A DNA stretch of 64,000 nt from Vibrio celticus (GCF_024347335.1 NZ_AP025464.1:1736001-1800000); one strand, 5' to 3'. Positions 51,659-61,508 are shown, numbered from the stretch's first letter. A program made the numbers and translations. The notes: a model not told the origin generated them from the sequence alone.

Positions 51659-53089
51659 ATGACGACTACGGTATCCACATCCGTACCTACATCTCAAGCT
51701 GGTAACGCAGCGCCGACAGAGAAAGAAGTAAACCACCCGTTTCTCTCTTTGGTTATCATGGTGATCGTTGCTGCAATCGCAACTTACTTCATTCCAGCTG
51801 GTGAATTCGAGCGAGTGGTCATGAATGGCCGCACGGTTATCGACCCAGACAGCTACACACAATTGAGTAGCAACCCAACAACATTAGCCTCTTTTTTCGA
51901 ATCATTTTTTAAAGGCTTCAAATCCGCTTCTGGCGTGATGGGCGTTGTGGTATTTGTGGGTGGTGCTTTTGGCATTATCAAACACATGGGTCTGTTAGAC
52001 GCATCCGTTGTTGCGCTAACCACTAAGCTAAAGAAGCAGGGCTTGTACGTGATTGCACCTGTGATCATGACGGCGATCTTCTTCAACGTTACCTTCACCG
52101 GTATGCGTGAACTTGATGTCATCTTTATCTCTTTGATGATCCCGATCTGTATCAAGCTTGGCTATGACGCGATTACGGCACTTGGTGTTGTTTTACTGGC
52201 AAGTTGTGCCGGTTTCGCCGCCGCTTTGGCTAACCCATTCTTTACGGGTATCGCACACACTATCGCTGAACTGCCTATGTATTCAGGTATGTGGTACCGC
52301 TTTATTGTTGGCATGTTCATGTTGCTAACGGGTGCGTGGTATGTGCTTAACTACGCGCGCAAAGTTAAGCAAGACCCGACCAAAGGTTTGTTGCACGGTA
52401 CGGGTTACCACTACGAATCTAACGTTGAAGCGAAAACACTGACTACACGTGAAAAGCTTGCGGGCATCGCGTTTTTGGGCGTGTTCGCGTACATGATCTT
52501 CGGCACGTTGACGAAGGGGTTCGGCTTCACCGAGATTGCGGGTGCATTCGTGGCGATGGCTATTATTCCGGGTTTGGTGGCGGGTTTATCTCCGAACAAG
52601 ATTTGTGAGTACTGGACCAAAGGTGTTAGCGACGTATTGGTCGCGGTACTGATCATCTTTTTCGCTCGTTCGGTGTTGACCATTATGGAAGACGCGAAGA
52701 TTGTCGATTCGATCATCTACTATCTTGCGCAGATCATTTCTGGTAGCTCTAAACTCGTGGCAGCAGCAGGGATCTATTTCTCGCAGGCTACGATCAACTT
52801 ATTCATTCCGTCTGGCAGTGGCCAAGCTGTGATCACTATGCCAATCATCATTCCATTGGCAGATATTGGTCAAGTGACTCGCCAAGTGGCGGCACTGGCT
52901 TCTCAATTGGGGGATGGTATCTCTAACTATATTTACCCAACCAATGGTGGCTTGCTGGCGGTATTAGCTATTGCAAAAGTGCCTTACACCAAGTGGGTTC
53001 GTTTCTTCTTACCACTGTTCTTGTTTTGGTCTGTGGGTGCTTTGGTTTCCGTTGTGATTGCTCAAATGATCGAATTAGGGCCTTTCTAA
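51659..53089 (+). CDS. YfcC-family carrier (DcuC/arginine-ornithine antiporter-like)
   Basis: A 476-residue inner-membrane carrier with about 11-12 helices. The family repeat appears twice: TFTGMRELDVIFISLMIP and NLFIPSGSGQAVITMPIIIP, the second being the re-entrant substrate loop. A short polar N-terminus (1-25) leads into helix one. YfcC-type carriers are thought to move amino acids or carboxylates; the substrate here is unknown. AAGGAG lies eight bases upstream of ATG. Single-gene unit with its own terminator. Confidence 0.88.
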   Translation: MTTTVSTSVPTSQAGNAAPTEKEVNHPFLSLVIMVIVAAIATYFIPAGEFERVVMNGRTVIDPDSYTQLSSNPTTLASFFESFFKGFKSASGVMGVVVFVGGAFGIIKHMGLLDASVVALTTKLKKQGLYVIAPVIMTAIFFNVTFTGMRELDVIFISLMIPICIKLGYDAITALGVVLLASCAGFAAALANPFFTGIAHTIAELPMYSGMWYRFIVGMFMLLTGAWYVLNYARKVKQDPTKGLLHGTGYHYESNVEAKTLTTREKLAGIAFLGVFAYMIFGTLTKGFGFTEIAGAFVAMAIIPGLVAGLSPNKICEYWTKGVSDVLVAVLIIFFARSVLTIMEDAKIVDSIIYYLAQIISGSSKLVAAAGIYFSQATINLFIPSGSGQAVITMPIIIPLADIGQVTRQVAALASQLGDGISNYIYPTNGGLLAVLAIAKVPYTKWVRFFLPLFLFWSVGALVSVVIAQMIELGPF

Positions 53090-53148
53090 GATTTCTGTTT
53101 AATCGAATACATGGACAGTTAAGGCTTAACTGAAGCTGTGTAAATAAG

Positions 53149-53176
53149 AAGGCAGCGAGTTCGCTGCCTTTTTTTC
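53149..53176. terminator. Terminator between the YfcC-type gene and glgC
   Basis: GGCAGCGA/TCGCTGCC with a two-base loop and seven T. Confidence 0.9.
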
Positions 53177-53207
53177 GTTTAAAGAAAAGCTATCCCAACG
53201 TTAAAGG

Positions 53208-54428
53208 TTACTCTTCAAATTGGTAAGAAGAGGGAACCACAATCACGCCCTTTTTTGATATGTGGAAGCGTTTCGCATCGGCAAGGCTATCAACACCGAT
53301 CTGGGTTCCATCTGGCACCTTAACGTTCTTATCGATGATGCAGTTTTGTATGTGGCAATTTTTTCCAATCTCAACATCTTCAAACAGAATACTATCAATC
53401 ACAATCGCGGCATTGCTGACTTTCACTTTAGGGAAGAAGATAGAGTTTTGCGCCGAGCCGCCTTCAATTACAACGCCATTCGCTATCATCGAGTTGATGA
53501 ATATTCCTTGGTTACCTTCAACAGAAGCAATGGTTCGTGCGGGTGGCAGCTGCGGTTCGTAAGTACGAATTGCCCAATCAGGTTGATATAAATCGATAGG
53601 CGAAGCTGGCTTTAACAGGTCCATGTTGGATTGGTAATAAGAGTCGATAGTACCAACATCTCTCCAGTACGCATCTTGGGTCACTCGGCCTTCTTCATCC
53701 CCAAACTTATATGCATAAACACTGTTGTTGCCGACCAATTTCGGAATGATGTCTTTACCAAAATCGTGGCTTGAGTTTGGATCTTCGGCGTCCGCCAGGA
53801 GCGCTTGTGTTAGTACCTCTTTATCAAAGACGTAAATGCCCATTGAAGCCATGCTTCGAGTTGGCCTACCAGGTACACATGCAGGGTAACGTGGCTTTTC
53901 GGTAAAGTTATTGATCTCTAGAGATTCATCTATCTCCATCACACCAAACTCTTTAGCTTCGTCAATTGAAACCTCCATGCAGGCCACGGTTAGGTCGGCC
54001 TCGTTCTTTTTGTGCTGCTTGAGCATTGGCGCGTAATCCATGCGATAGATATGGTCGCCAGATAACACCACCACATGCTTAGCTTCACTGCGAGACAGCA
54101 AATACAAGTTTTGATAAATCGCATCGGCAGTACCGCTGTACCAGCTATCACCGGTTCGCATTTGTGGGGGAACATTGGTGATGTATTCGCCGAGCTCGGG
54201 GTTAAGCACCGACCAACCATCACGTAAGTGTTTTTGCAAAGAGTGAGATTTGTACTGAGTCAGCACCAAAATTTGGCGTAGCCCAGAGTGTAAGCAGTTC
54301 GCGAGAGTGAAATCGATGATTCGATATTTGCCACCAAAGGGTACCGCAGGTTTTGCACGGTTATCGGTGAGAGGGGAAAGCCGAGAGCCAACACCGCCGG
54401 CCAGAACGATTGTTAGAGTGTCTTGCAT
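53208..54428 (-). CDS. glgC: Glucose-1-phosphate adenylyltransferase
   Basis: A 406-residue enzyme making ADP-glucose for glycogen. The nucleotide loop GGVGSRLSPLTDNRAKPAVPFGG is present in pieces typical of bacteria (GSRLSPLT, KPAVPFGG), with the catalytic Asp in SGDHIYRMDY and a glucose-phosphate Lys in FTEKPRYP; a left-handed beta-helix follows at about 290-400. ATG at 54428 has GAGG eight bases upstream; the frame extends 15 codons further without a ribosome site. With glgB at 21264 it completes part of a glycogen route; glgA is not in the window. Confidence 0.94.
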   Translation of the reverse strand: MQDTLTIVLAGGVGSRLSPLTDNRAKPAVPFGGKYRIIDFTLANCLHSGLRQILVLTQYKSHSLQKHLRDGWSVLNPELGEYITNVPPQMRTGDSWYSGTADAIYQNLYLLSRSEAKHVVVLSGDHIYRMDYAPMLKQHKKNEADLTVACMEVSIDEAKEFGVMEIDESLEINNFTEKPRYPACVPGRPTRSMASMGIYVFDKEVLTQALLADAEDPNSSHDFGKDIIPKLVGNNSVYAYKFGDEEGRVTQDAYWRDVGTIDSYYQSNMDLLKPASPIDLYQPDWAIRTYEPQLPPARTIASVEGNQGIFINSMIANGVVIEGGSAQNSIFFPKVKVSNAAIVIDSILFEDVEIGKNCHIQNCIIDKNVKVPDGTQIGVDSLADAKRFHISKKGVIVVPSSYQFEE

Positions 54429-54723
54429 GATCAGAACCTCAATGTATTTATGATTATGAGCATAGACTTGCAAGCACTAAGCCAAATGTAACTCATTGAA
54501 TATTATACGAGGCGAGATTGATTCTTGTTGTTCTGCACCAAAATGATGCGTGCGAGATGTTGGCTTGCTCTATTTTGATCCAAGAAAGATCCGAACAAAG
54601 TGAAGGGATTGGATTAACAAAATGACGCACGGAAAAACCGCATTACAAAACTGTCAATAAAATGAAGGAATAAAGTGATCGGGTCGATATAAATTTACAT
54701 AAGTAATCACAAATTTTCACAAA

Positions 54724-54737
54724 TTGATTTCCATCAA
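54724..54737 (+). promoter_or_regulatory. FNR-type site upstream of ompW
   Basis: TTGAT-TTCC-ATCAA is a perfect FNR box, 93 bp before the OmpW start. FNR control of ompW is known in enteric bacteria and fits oxygen-linked expression. Confidence 0.7.
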
Positions 54738-54829
54738 TAAAGTAGGGTTATTCTATGATACCTTGCACGCAAAATAAGAAATGATTACTCATTCACCAAT
54801 AAAGAATAAGCCCTCAAAAGGAAATAATA

Positions 54830-55477
54830 ATGAAAAAAACAGTATGTGGAATTGCGGTTATTGCGGCTCTTATGTCAACGAATGTTCTTGCTCATAAAGA
54901 AGGTGATTTTATCATCCGTGCAGGTGCAGCAATGGTATCTCCTAACGATAGCAGTGGAGATGTTCTGGAGACATCGGGGTCAAAATTTGGTGTGGATTCA
55001 AACACCCAACTTGGATTGACATTTGGTTACATGTTTACAGACAACATCAGTCTCGAGATTCTTGCAGCGACACCGTTCTCCCATACAATTTCTACAAACC
55101 ATGGTGGTTTAGGTGATATCGCCGAGACAAAACACTTACCACCAACGTTGATGGTTCAGTACTACTTCGGCGAAGCAAACAGCAAGTTCCGCCCTTACGT
55201 AGGTGCGGGCATTAACTACACTGTCTTCTTTGATGAAGAACTTAATGGCACTGGTAAAGATGCAGGCTTAAGTGACTTATCTCTTGATGACTCTTGGGGA
55301 CTTGCGGCAAACATTGGTATGGATTACATGATCAATGAAGATTGGTTCTTGAATGCGTCAGTTTGGTATGCAGACATTGATACTACAGCGAAATACAAAG
55401 CTGGTGGCGTTCAGTACTCAACAGACGTTGATATCGACCCATGGGTATTCATGATCGGTGGTGGTTACAACTTCTAA
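54830..55477 (+). CDS. ompW: OmpW-family outer-membrane protein
   Basis: A 215-residue eight-strand beta-barrel. Signal peptide about 1-21 (ends VLA), then HKEGDFIIRAGAAMVSPNDSS, FGYMFTDNISLEILAATPF, and FRPYVGAGINYTVFFDE, all OmpW signatures; it ends MIGGGYNF with the terminal Phe. The narrow barrel is thought to admit small hydrophobic compounds. The ATG follows AAAGGAAAT. OmpW changes with salt, oxygen and host conditions in vibrios. Confidence 0.94.
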   Translation: MKKTVCGIAVIAALMSTNVLAHKEGDFIIRAGAAMVSPNDSSGDVLETSGSKFGVDSNTQLGLTFGYMFTDNISLEILAATPFSHTISTNHGGLGDIAETKHLPPTLMVQYYFGEANSKFRPYVGAGINYTVFFDEELNGTGKDAGLSDLSLDDSWGLAANIGMDYMINEDWFLNASVWYADIDTTAKYKAGGVQYSTDVDIDPWVFMIGGGYNF

Positions 55478-55498
55478 TCTCCCTATTCAGTTTACTAA

Positions 55499-55539
55499 AG
55501 GCGCTCAAGCATCAGCCAGCTTGGGCGTTTTTTTTTGCT
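55499..55539 (+). terminator. Terminator of ompW
   Basis: GCGCTCAAGC pairs with GCTTGGGCG and is followed by nine T. Confidence 0.88.
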
Positions 55540-55680
55540 TACTTGTTAATAGATTGCTCGCCTTAACTTCCTGTTGTTATGGGTAAGGGGGAACTTATTG
55601 TGGTCATTTATTGTTAATAAAAGGGAAAGATAAGTGTCATAACAGCCCTCTATGATCGCGATTCAAATTATGGAGGATAT

Positions 55681-57492
55681 ATGAATCGTAAATTTAATAA
55701 GCTGACATTATTACTGCCTATCGCGGTTAGTTCTGCTCTAGTAGGCTGTTCTCAACCAACATCACCAACGACTGCTACGCCATCTCAAACATCACTTGAT
55801 GCTTTTAGCCTTCAATGCCAATCCATCGAGCAGCCAAGCGCTTCCAATGCTGAGGTATCCGGAATCAGCCTAGTTGGCCGTTCAATTGCTGACGTCCCGT
55901 TTGATACTTCTGCAGCCGAAATCGTCAGCTACGATTCATGTACCGACAAGCTTTATGTTGTGAACGCTCAAGCTCAGAAGGTTGATGTGTTATCAATGAA
56001 CTCAGCTAGTGAACCAACATCTGAGGGCTCCATTGATCTTCAATCAGCGACTGCAGCTTCCGGTATTGATATTGGTGCTGCGAACAGCGTGTCGACTCAT
56101 CAGGGCTTAGTTGCTGTCGCGATTGAAAATGCTGACAAGCAACAGAACGGCATCATTGCACTTTATCGTTCAGACACGTTAGAGCTGATCACTACTTATA
56201 CGGCTGGTGCATTACCAGACATGGTGAGCTTCTCGAAAGATGGCCGCTACATTGCTTCTGCAAATGAAGGTGAGCCGAATGCGGATTACAGCATTGACCC
56301 TGAAGGTACAGTAACGCTGGTGGATTTAAGCAGTGGTCCGTTGCAAGCGACAGTCACTCAGATTGATTTCAAGGCATTCAACCAAGGTCAGCCTCGCCAT
56401 GCAGAGCTGACCGACAAGGTTCGAATCTCTGCGCCGAATGCAACCGTAGCTCAAGATCTTGAACCGGAATACCTAACGTTTGCTGATAACGGAAAACTCT
56501 ACGTTGCCCTTCAAGAGAACAACGCTTTGGCCGCGATTGATGTGGCGAGTGCACAAGTGGATGCGATTCTTGGACTAGGCGGAAAGCCTTGGGATAGCGC
56601 TCAGCTAGATGCGTCAAACAAAGACAAAAACATCGGCAATCTACAAAGCTACGCGATGTTAGAAGGCCTTTACATGCCAGATAGCATCACTAGCTACAGT
56701 GTTGATGGTAACACTTACATCGTGACTGCGAACGAAGGCGATGGCCGTGAGTATGGCATCAAAACGACACAAAAAGTGTGTGATGATAAAGGTTTTGAGT
56801 GGGATGGTGATGACTATCAAGGCACCGAAAACTACACCACAGAAAAAGACTTTTGTATTGCTTATGTCGATGAAGTACGCGGCAAGAAGTTAGATGTTGA
56901 CGCTAACCACCCATTAGCTGGCGCATTGAAAGACAACAAGCAACTTGCACGTCTTAAGGTGATTAAGCCACAAGGGACACTCGCTGCTGACCAAAAGGTT
57001 CAAGCATTCGGCAGCCGCTCGTTCTCTATCTGGGATGAGTCAGGCGAGTTAGTGTTTGATAGCGGCGATGATTTTGCTCGAATCGTACTTGAGCAAGATC
57101 CTGCAAACTTCAACAGCACCAATGATAACAACCAAAGCGGTGACGATCGTAGTGATGATAAAGGCGTAGAACCTGAAGCCATCGAAGTGGCTGAGATCAA
57201 CGGCAAGCACTATGCCTTTATTGGACTTGAGCGCCAAGGTGGCATCATGGTTTACGACGTAACTCAGCCTAAGAGTGCAAGTTTCATCAGCTATCTAAAC
57301 AACCGCGACTTTACTCAGCCAGTGTGCACCAAGGTTGATGAAGACGGTGATTGCGACAACGATACTTACAACTCGAAAGCGGGTGACTTAGGTCCAGAAT
57401 CAATCAAGTATTTCACTCGCTCTGGTAACCACTTTATCGCGGTCGGCAATGAAGTGAGCGGCAGCACATCAGTTTACCGCGTTGAGTTTTAA
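55681..57492 (+). CDS. Choice-of-anchor I lipoprotein (beta-propeller, secreted)
   Basis: A 603-residue exported protein with lipobox ALVGC (Cys at 23). The rest is a beta-propeller-like repeat protein of the choice-of-anchor I family (PDMVSFSKDGRYIASANEGEP, YLTFADNGKLYVALQENNALA, and the C-terminal GPESIKYFTRSGNHFIAVGNEVSG). Similar proteins are annotated as alkaline-phosphatase-like or esterase-like, with no proven activity. An Asp-rich stretch (DEDGDCDNDTY) may bind calcium. Single-gene unit; function unknown. Confidence 0.82.
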   Translation: MNRKFNKLTLLLPIAVSSALVGCSQPTSPTTATPSQTSLDAFSLQCQSIEQPSASNAEVSGISLVGRSIADVPFDTSAAEIVSYDSCTDKLYVVNAQAQKVDVLSMNSASEPTSEGSIDLQSATAASGIDIGAANSVSTHQGLVAVAIENADKQQNGIIALYRSDTLELITTYTAGALPDMVSFSKDGRYIASANEGEPNADYSIDPEGTVTLVDLSSGPLQATVTQIDFKAFNQGQPRHAELTDKVRISAPNATVAQDLEPEYLTFADNGKLYVALQENNALAAIDVASAQVDAILGLGGKPWDSAQLDASNKDKNIGNLQSYAMLEGLYMPDSITSYSVDGNTYIVTANEGDGREYGIKTTQKVCDDKGFEWDGDDYQGTENYTTEKDFCIAYVDEVRGKKLDVDANHPLAGALKDNKQLARLKVIKPQGTLAADQKVQAFGSRSFSIWDESGELVFDSGDDFARIVLEQDPANFNSTNDNNQSGDDRSDDKGVEPEAIEVAEINGKHYAFIGLERQGGIMVYDVTQPKSASFISYLNNRDFTQPVCTKVDEDGDCDNDTYNSKAGDLGPESIKYFTRSGNHFIAVGNEVSGSTSVYRVEF

Positions 57493-57527
57493 TCAAGCTT
57501 ATTATTAGCAATTAGCTCGAATCAAAA

Positions 57528-57562
57528 CAAAAGCGCCACTACTTGTTAAGTAGTGGCGCTTT
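57528..57562. terminator. Bidirectional terminator after the choice-of-anchor gene
   Basis: AAAGCGCCACTACTT and AAGTAGTGGCGCTTT form a 15-bp stem between convergent genes. Confidence 0.9.
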
Positions 57563-57602
57563 CTATTTAATTTTCACGAATATATGCGTGATAGATTAGC
57601 TT

Positions 57603-58322
57603 CTATGGTTGTTGCTTAGTTGGTGCTAGAGCAATCTCACGGATACATACGTTCTGTGGTTGTTGGTAAGCGAATGATACAGCGCGAGCGATATCGTCAG
57701 CAGCCAAAACACCACCCATATCTTCTTTCCAAGAATCGTAACCGTCTTTGATCTCTTGAGATGTAGTGTGAGATAGAAGCTCAGTCTCTACAGCACCCGG
57801 TGCGATAGTGGTAACACGAACGTTTGAAGCCGCCACTTCTTCACGAACATTTTCAGAGATAGCGTGTACCGCGAATTTAGTACCACAGTAAGCTGCGTGG
57901 CTTGGGAATGTTTTCTTACCCGCGATAGAGCTGATGTTGATGATAGTACCCGTGTTGCGTTCCATCATCGGAGCAAGTACAGACTGCATGCCGTTTAGAA
58001 GACCAATTACGTTCACGTCGAACATTGTCTTCCATTCTTGTGCGTCTTGAGTATCGATTTGACCAAGAAGCATTGCACCAGCGTTGTTGATAAGCGCGTC
58101 TACAGGGCCAAATTTCTCTTCACCTTGTGCGATTGCTGCATCAAAAGACGCTTTGTCTGTTACGTCTACTTTTACTGATAGAGAGTTTGGTAGATTCAGC
58201 GCTTCAAGGCGGTCAATACGACGAGCTAAAAGTAGCAGAGGGTGACCTTCATCGCTTAGACGACGAGCGATTGCTTCACCAATACCAGAGCTTGCACCTG
58301 TAATTACGATTAGTTTTTTCAT
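57603..58322 (-). CDS. Short-chain dehydrogenase/reductase (YdfG-like)
   Basis: A 239-residue NAD(P)-dependent oxidoreductase with TGASSGIGEAIARRL (cofactor loop, about 7-21), NNAGAM, the catalytic Ser in ISSIAGKK and the YxxxK pair in AYCGTKFAVHA. It resembles YdfG-type hydroxy-acid or aldehyde reductases; the substrate is open. It is divergent from a LysR regulator 210 bp away, which probably controls it. Confidence 0.88.
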   Translation of the reverse strand: MKKLIVITGASSGIGEAIARRLSDEGHPLLLLARRIDRLEALNLPNSLSVKVDVTDKASFDAAIAQGEEKFGPVDALINNAGAMLLGQIDTQDAQEWKTMFDVNVIGLLNGMQSVLAPMMERNTGTIINISSIAGKKTFPSHAAYCGTKFAVHAISENVREEVAASNVRVTTIAPGAVETELLSHTTSQEIKDGYDSWKEDMGGVLAADDIARAVSFAYQQPQNVCIREIALAPTKQQP

Positions 58323-58532
58323 TTTATTTCCTCTGTACTTATATTGCGTCGGTTGGCTACGACGTATTGTTTAAGTGCATTCGAATCAAGTGCTTGTTGC
58401 CTTGCTTCGTTGCGATGGAGGTATATTAAGGAAAATAGCATTGTTGATATATAGCGCTTTACTTGAAACACTGTTGCTGTGGTGCAACAATAAAAGCGTC
58501 TATCTCATAACTTCATTAGTAAGCTGGCGACT

Positions 58533-59438
58533 ATGCTCAATCAAATTAACCTGTCTGATATTCGCTCCTTCGTGCTTATCGCTCGTTTAGGTAATTTCAC
58601 CAAAGCGGCGGAGGAGTTGGATGTGTCTCGTTCACACGTATCACGCCAAGTGAGTAGTTTAGAAAAGCAGATGGGTGTGACTCTGTTTATCCGCACCACT
58701 CGAACCTTGAGGCTGACTCACGCAGGGCAAGATCTGTACGCGAGATGTGAACAAGCCTTAGATAATATAGACCAAGCTCTGATTGCTGCTGTCGACGATG
58801 TCGAAGAGGTGCGCGGCGACATAAAAGTAAACTGTGTCGGAGGTTATCTTGGTGAGGTGATCATCGCGGATCTGGTCAATGAGTTTATGCAGCTTTACCC
58901 AGACATCAGCATCAGTCTTGATTTCAGTAGTAACCGAGTCGACTTGATTGAAGATGCGTTTGATATCGCTTTTCGTATGGGGAGTCTTGAAGATGCGGGC
59001 TTTATCGCTAGAAAGCTATTGGATATTGAAATGGGAACACTCGCGAGCCCAGAATATTTTGCTCGCAAAGGAAAGCCAAACCATCCTAAAGATCTGATCC
59101 ACCATGATTGCTTAACGGGCTCGGTGCGTAAGTGGAGCTTTCAAGCTTTGGATGACACTAAGAAAACGGTCGATGTGCATGTCACGGGCAGACTGCAATG
59201 TAAAAATGGGCGAGTGTTGGTGCAGGGCGCGAAGTCGGGCAACGGGATTATTCGAGTTCCCACCATCTATTGCTTACAAGAACTCAATGACGGACAACTA
59301 GAGCAGGTGTTTGATGAGTGGGTGGTGCCTAAAGTGGACTTTTCAGCGATCTACCATCGAGACCGCTATCAACCGAGCCGAATTCGAACCTTCATTGATT
59401 TTGTAAAAGGCCGTTTTGAGCAAATGCCAGTCAGCTAA
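58533..59438 (+). CDS. LysR-family regulator
   Basis: A 301-residue regulator with an N-terminal winged helix-turn-helix (ARLGNFTKAAEELDVSRSHV, about 12-35) and a periplasmic-binding-like ligand domain (about 90-290). It is divergent from the SDR gene and probably controls that gene. It belongs to the group containing DsdC/CrgA-like proteins by overall pattern; the effector is unknown. Confidence 0.9.
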   Translation: MLNQINLSDIRSFVLIARLGNFTKAAEELDVSRSHVSRQVSSLEKQMGVTLFIRTTRTLRLTHAGQDLYARCEQALDNIDQALIAAVDDVEEVRGDIKVNCVGGYLGEVIIADLVNEFMQLYPDISISLDFSSNRVDLIEDAFDIAFRMGSLEDAGFIARKLLDIEMGTLASPEYFARKGKPNHPKDLIHHDCLTGSVRKWSFQALDDTKKTVDVHVTGRLQCKNGRVLVQGAKSGNGIIRVPTIYCLQELNDGQLEQVFDEWVVPKVDFSAIYHRDRYQPSRIRTFIDFVKGRFEQMPVS

Positions 59439-59485
59439 ATAGTGCGTGCTGTCCATTATTTGGAATAGAGCGGATTAGCGTGGGC

Positions 59486-59824
59486 TTACATCTCGTCGAT
59501 TTCGTTTTGTAGGTTTTCCAACTGCTCTAGAATCAACAAAAACTTCTCGCCGAACGGCGTCACTTGGTATTCAACTCTTGGTGGCAGTTCGTTGAACATC
59601 TGCTTATCCAAAATCCCAAACTCTACATTTCGCTTCAAACATTCATTCAACACCTTGGTCGATAGCCCTTCTACTGAGCGCACCATTTCACCAGGACGAT
59701 TAATGCCATTTGCCAGTAATTGATAAACTGTTAGCGACCATTTACAGCCGTAGATGGTTTCGACCATGCGAGCGGAACGCTCAGGTGCAGATTTTCTTGA
59801 AAAAAAGTTTTCCTGATTTTTCAT
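59486..59824 (-). CDS. HxlR-family regulator
   Basis: A 112-residue winged helix protein. The HxlR patterns CKWSLTVYQLLANGINRPGEM and ELPPRVEYQVTPFGEKFL are present in parts typical of the family. Such proteins answer redox stress or aldehydes. Cys27 precedes the recognition fold, as in redox-sensing members. It is divergent from an SDR gene 105 bp away and probably controls it. Confidence 0.88.
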   Translation of the reverse strand: MKNQENFFSRKSAPERSARMVETIYGCKWSLTVYQLLANGINRPGEMVRSVEGLSTKVLNECLKRNVEFGILDKQMFNELPPRVEYQVTPFGEKFLLILEQLENLQNEIDEM

Positions 59825-59830
59825 AAAGAT

Positions 59831-59863
59831 GTACCAATAAGTACCTACCTAACCGATTTGTAC
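59831..59863. promoter_or_regulatory. GTAC repeats between hxlR-type and SDR genes
   Basis: GTAC occurs at 59831, 59841 and 59860, at spacings of one and about two helical turns; AAGTAC and GTACTT at 59839 and 59860 form an inverted pair. It is a candidate HxlR operator covering both start regions. Confidence 0.5.
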
Positions 59864-59929
59864 TTACTATTCATAGTGTTAGTTCAAAGCCTAAGATTAC
59901 CACGTTCACATGACTTAGGAGATAACAAA

Positions 59930-60697
59930 ATGAACTTCACTAAAAATGGTATTGCAGTCGTAATCGGTGGCACAAGTGGTATGGGCTTTGAAACAGCGAA
60001 GCAGTTAGTCGCTCAAAACATCCATGTGTTGGTGGTCGGCAATAACCCAACTAAGTTAGATAAAGCGGTGTCAGAGCTGCAATCGTTAGGTCACGCTTCA
60101 GGCTGGCAAGCTAACCTTTATGATGATGCCAGTGTGTCTCGCCTTATTGCGCATTTAGAGTCGCTCAAAGAAGGTATTGGTTACCTTGTTAATGCGGCTG
60201 GTTACTTCAACCCTAAAGCGTTTATTGATCACCAAGAGACTGATTACGAGCAGTACATGCAGCTTAATAAAGCAACCTTCTTCATCACTCAAGCGATAAG
60301 CAAGTTGATGATCCAGAACGGCGGCGGCAGTGTAGTTAACGTTGGTTCTATGTGGGCGAAGCAAGCAATCAAAGCGACGCCATCTTCTGCCTATTCAATG
60401 GCTAAAGCTGGCCTGCATGCATTAACACAACACATGGCAATGGAACTGGCTGAGCATAACATTCGTGTGAATGCGGTGTCTCCAGCCGTGGTTAAAACAC
60501 CGATTTACGAATCTTTCATCAAACCTGAAGAAGTGGATCAAGCGCTAGAAGGCTTCAACGCGTTCCACCCGATTGGTCGAGTTGGTTTGCCGAAAGACAT
60601 CGCTAATAGCATCTCTTTCTTACTGTCAGACAGTGCAGATTGGGTAACGGGCGCAATCTGGGATGTTGATGGCGGTGTGATTGCCGGCCGCAATTAA
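59930..60697 (+). CDS. SDR-family NAD(P)-dependent oxidoreductase
   Basis: A 255-residue dehydrogenase: GGTSGMGFETAKQL (cofactor loop), NAAGYF, catalytic Ser in VGSMWAK, YSMAK pair and the C-terminal GAIWDVDGGV typical of classical SDRs. ATG at 59930 has AGGAG eight bases before it; the frame is open 24 codons further but without a start signal. It is divergent from the HxlR regulator. The bicupin gene follows 136 bp later. Confidence 0.9.
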   Translation: MNFTKNGIAVVIGGTSGMGFETAKQLVAQNIHVLVVGNNPTKLDKAVSELQSLGHASGWQANLYDDASVSRLIAHLESLKEGIGYLVNAAGYFNPKAFIDHQETDYEQYMQLNKATFFITQAISKLMIQNGGGSVVNVGSMWAKQAIKATPSSAYSMAKAGLHALTQHMAMELAEHNIRVNAVSPAVVKTPIYESFIKPEEVDQALEGFNAFHPIGRVGLPKDIANSISFLLSDSADWVTGAIWDVDGGVIAGRN

Positions 60698-60832
60698 TTA
60701 GGATTCTTTTTAGGTGGCTGTCACGCAGGCAAAATAGCAGCGAGATGGCCTCCTTGAACAATATTCGCGTAGAATAGAAACGAGAAAGACAACAATAATA
60801 ATTAAAACGATAACAAGAGTAAGGTCGCCATT

Positions 60833-61486
60833 ATGTTCAACATGGACTTTTCAAAGAGACTGGTTATAGAAACCGAGACACTAGATTGGGTCGCAAGCCC
60901 TGCTAAAGGGGTTTGGCGTAAGCCACTTGAAAGAGAAGAGAAAGAATCGGGCCACACGACCAGCGTGGTGAAGTACGATCCTGAATCTTCGTTTTCTGAG
61001 CACCCACACCCACAAGGCGAAGAGATCTTTGTATTAGATGGCGTGTTCTCAGATGAAACGGGTGATTTCCCTGCTGGCACTTATATCCGTAATCCGCCGG
61101 GCGGCGCGCATTCTCCATCAAGCAAAGATGGCTGTACGATCTTGGTGAAGCTCAACCAGTTTGACGCGAGAGACTTAACTCAAGTTCGCATCAATACTCT
61201 AGAAACGGAATGGTTACCTGGTATTGGTGGCTTACAAGTGATGCCACTGCATGAATTCGAACACGAGCATGTCGCGTTAGTGAAGTGGCCAGTTGGCGAA
61301 CGTTTTCAGCCGCATCGCCACTTTGGCGGTGAAGAGATATTTGTACTTTCTGGCACCTTTAAAGACGAACATGGTGAGTACCCGAAACACACCTGGATGC
61401 GCAGCCCGCACATGAGTGAGCATTTTCCTTATGTGGAAGAAGAGACGGTTATCCTAGTGAAAACGGGGCATCTGCCATTGGATTAA
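60833..61486 (+). CDS. Bicupin protein (ChrR-type cupins)
   Basis: A 217-residue protein made of two similar cupins. First half: EHPHPQGEEIFVLDGVFSDE (about 56-75); second: QPHRHFGGEEIFVLSGTFKDEHGEY in the same pattern (about 158-182). Each keeps the two His and the Glu that bind a metal. ChrR-like cupins sense or act on oxidants. It lacks the zinc-binding anti-sigma part of ChrR and no sigma factor gene is near. Role unknown; oxidative or aldehyde stress would suit the neighbours. Confidence 0.8.
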   Translation: MFNMDFSKRLVIETETLDWVASPAKGVWRKPLEREEKESGHTTSVVKYDPESSFSEHPHPQGEEIFVLDGVFSDETGDFPAGTYIRNPPGGAHSPSSKDGCTILVKLNQFDARDLTQVRINTLETEWLPGIGGLQVMPLHEFEHEHVALVKWPVGERFQPHRHFGGEEIFVLSGTFKDEHGEYPKHTWMRSPHMSEHFPYVEEETVILVKTGHLPLD

Positions 61487-61508
61487 AGGAATGCTCAGTA
61501 AAAGATGA

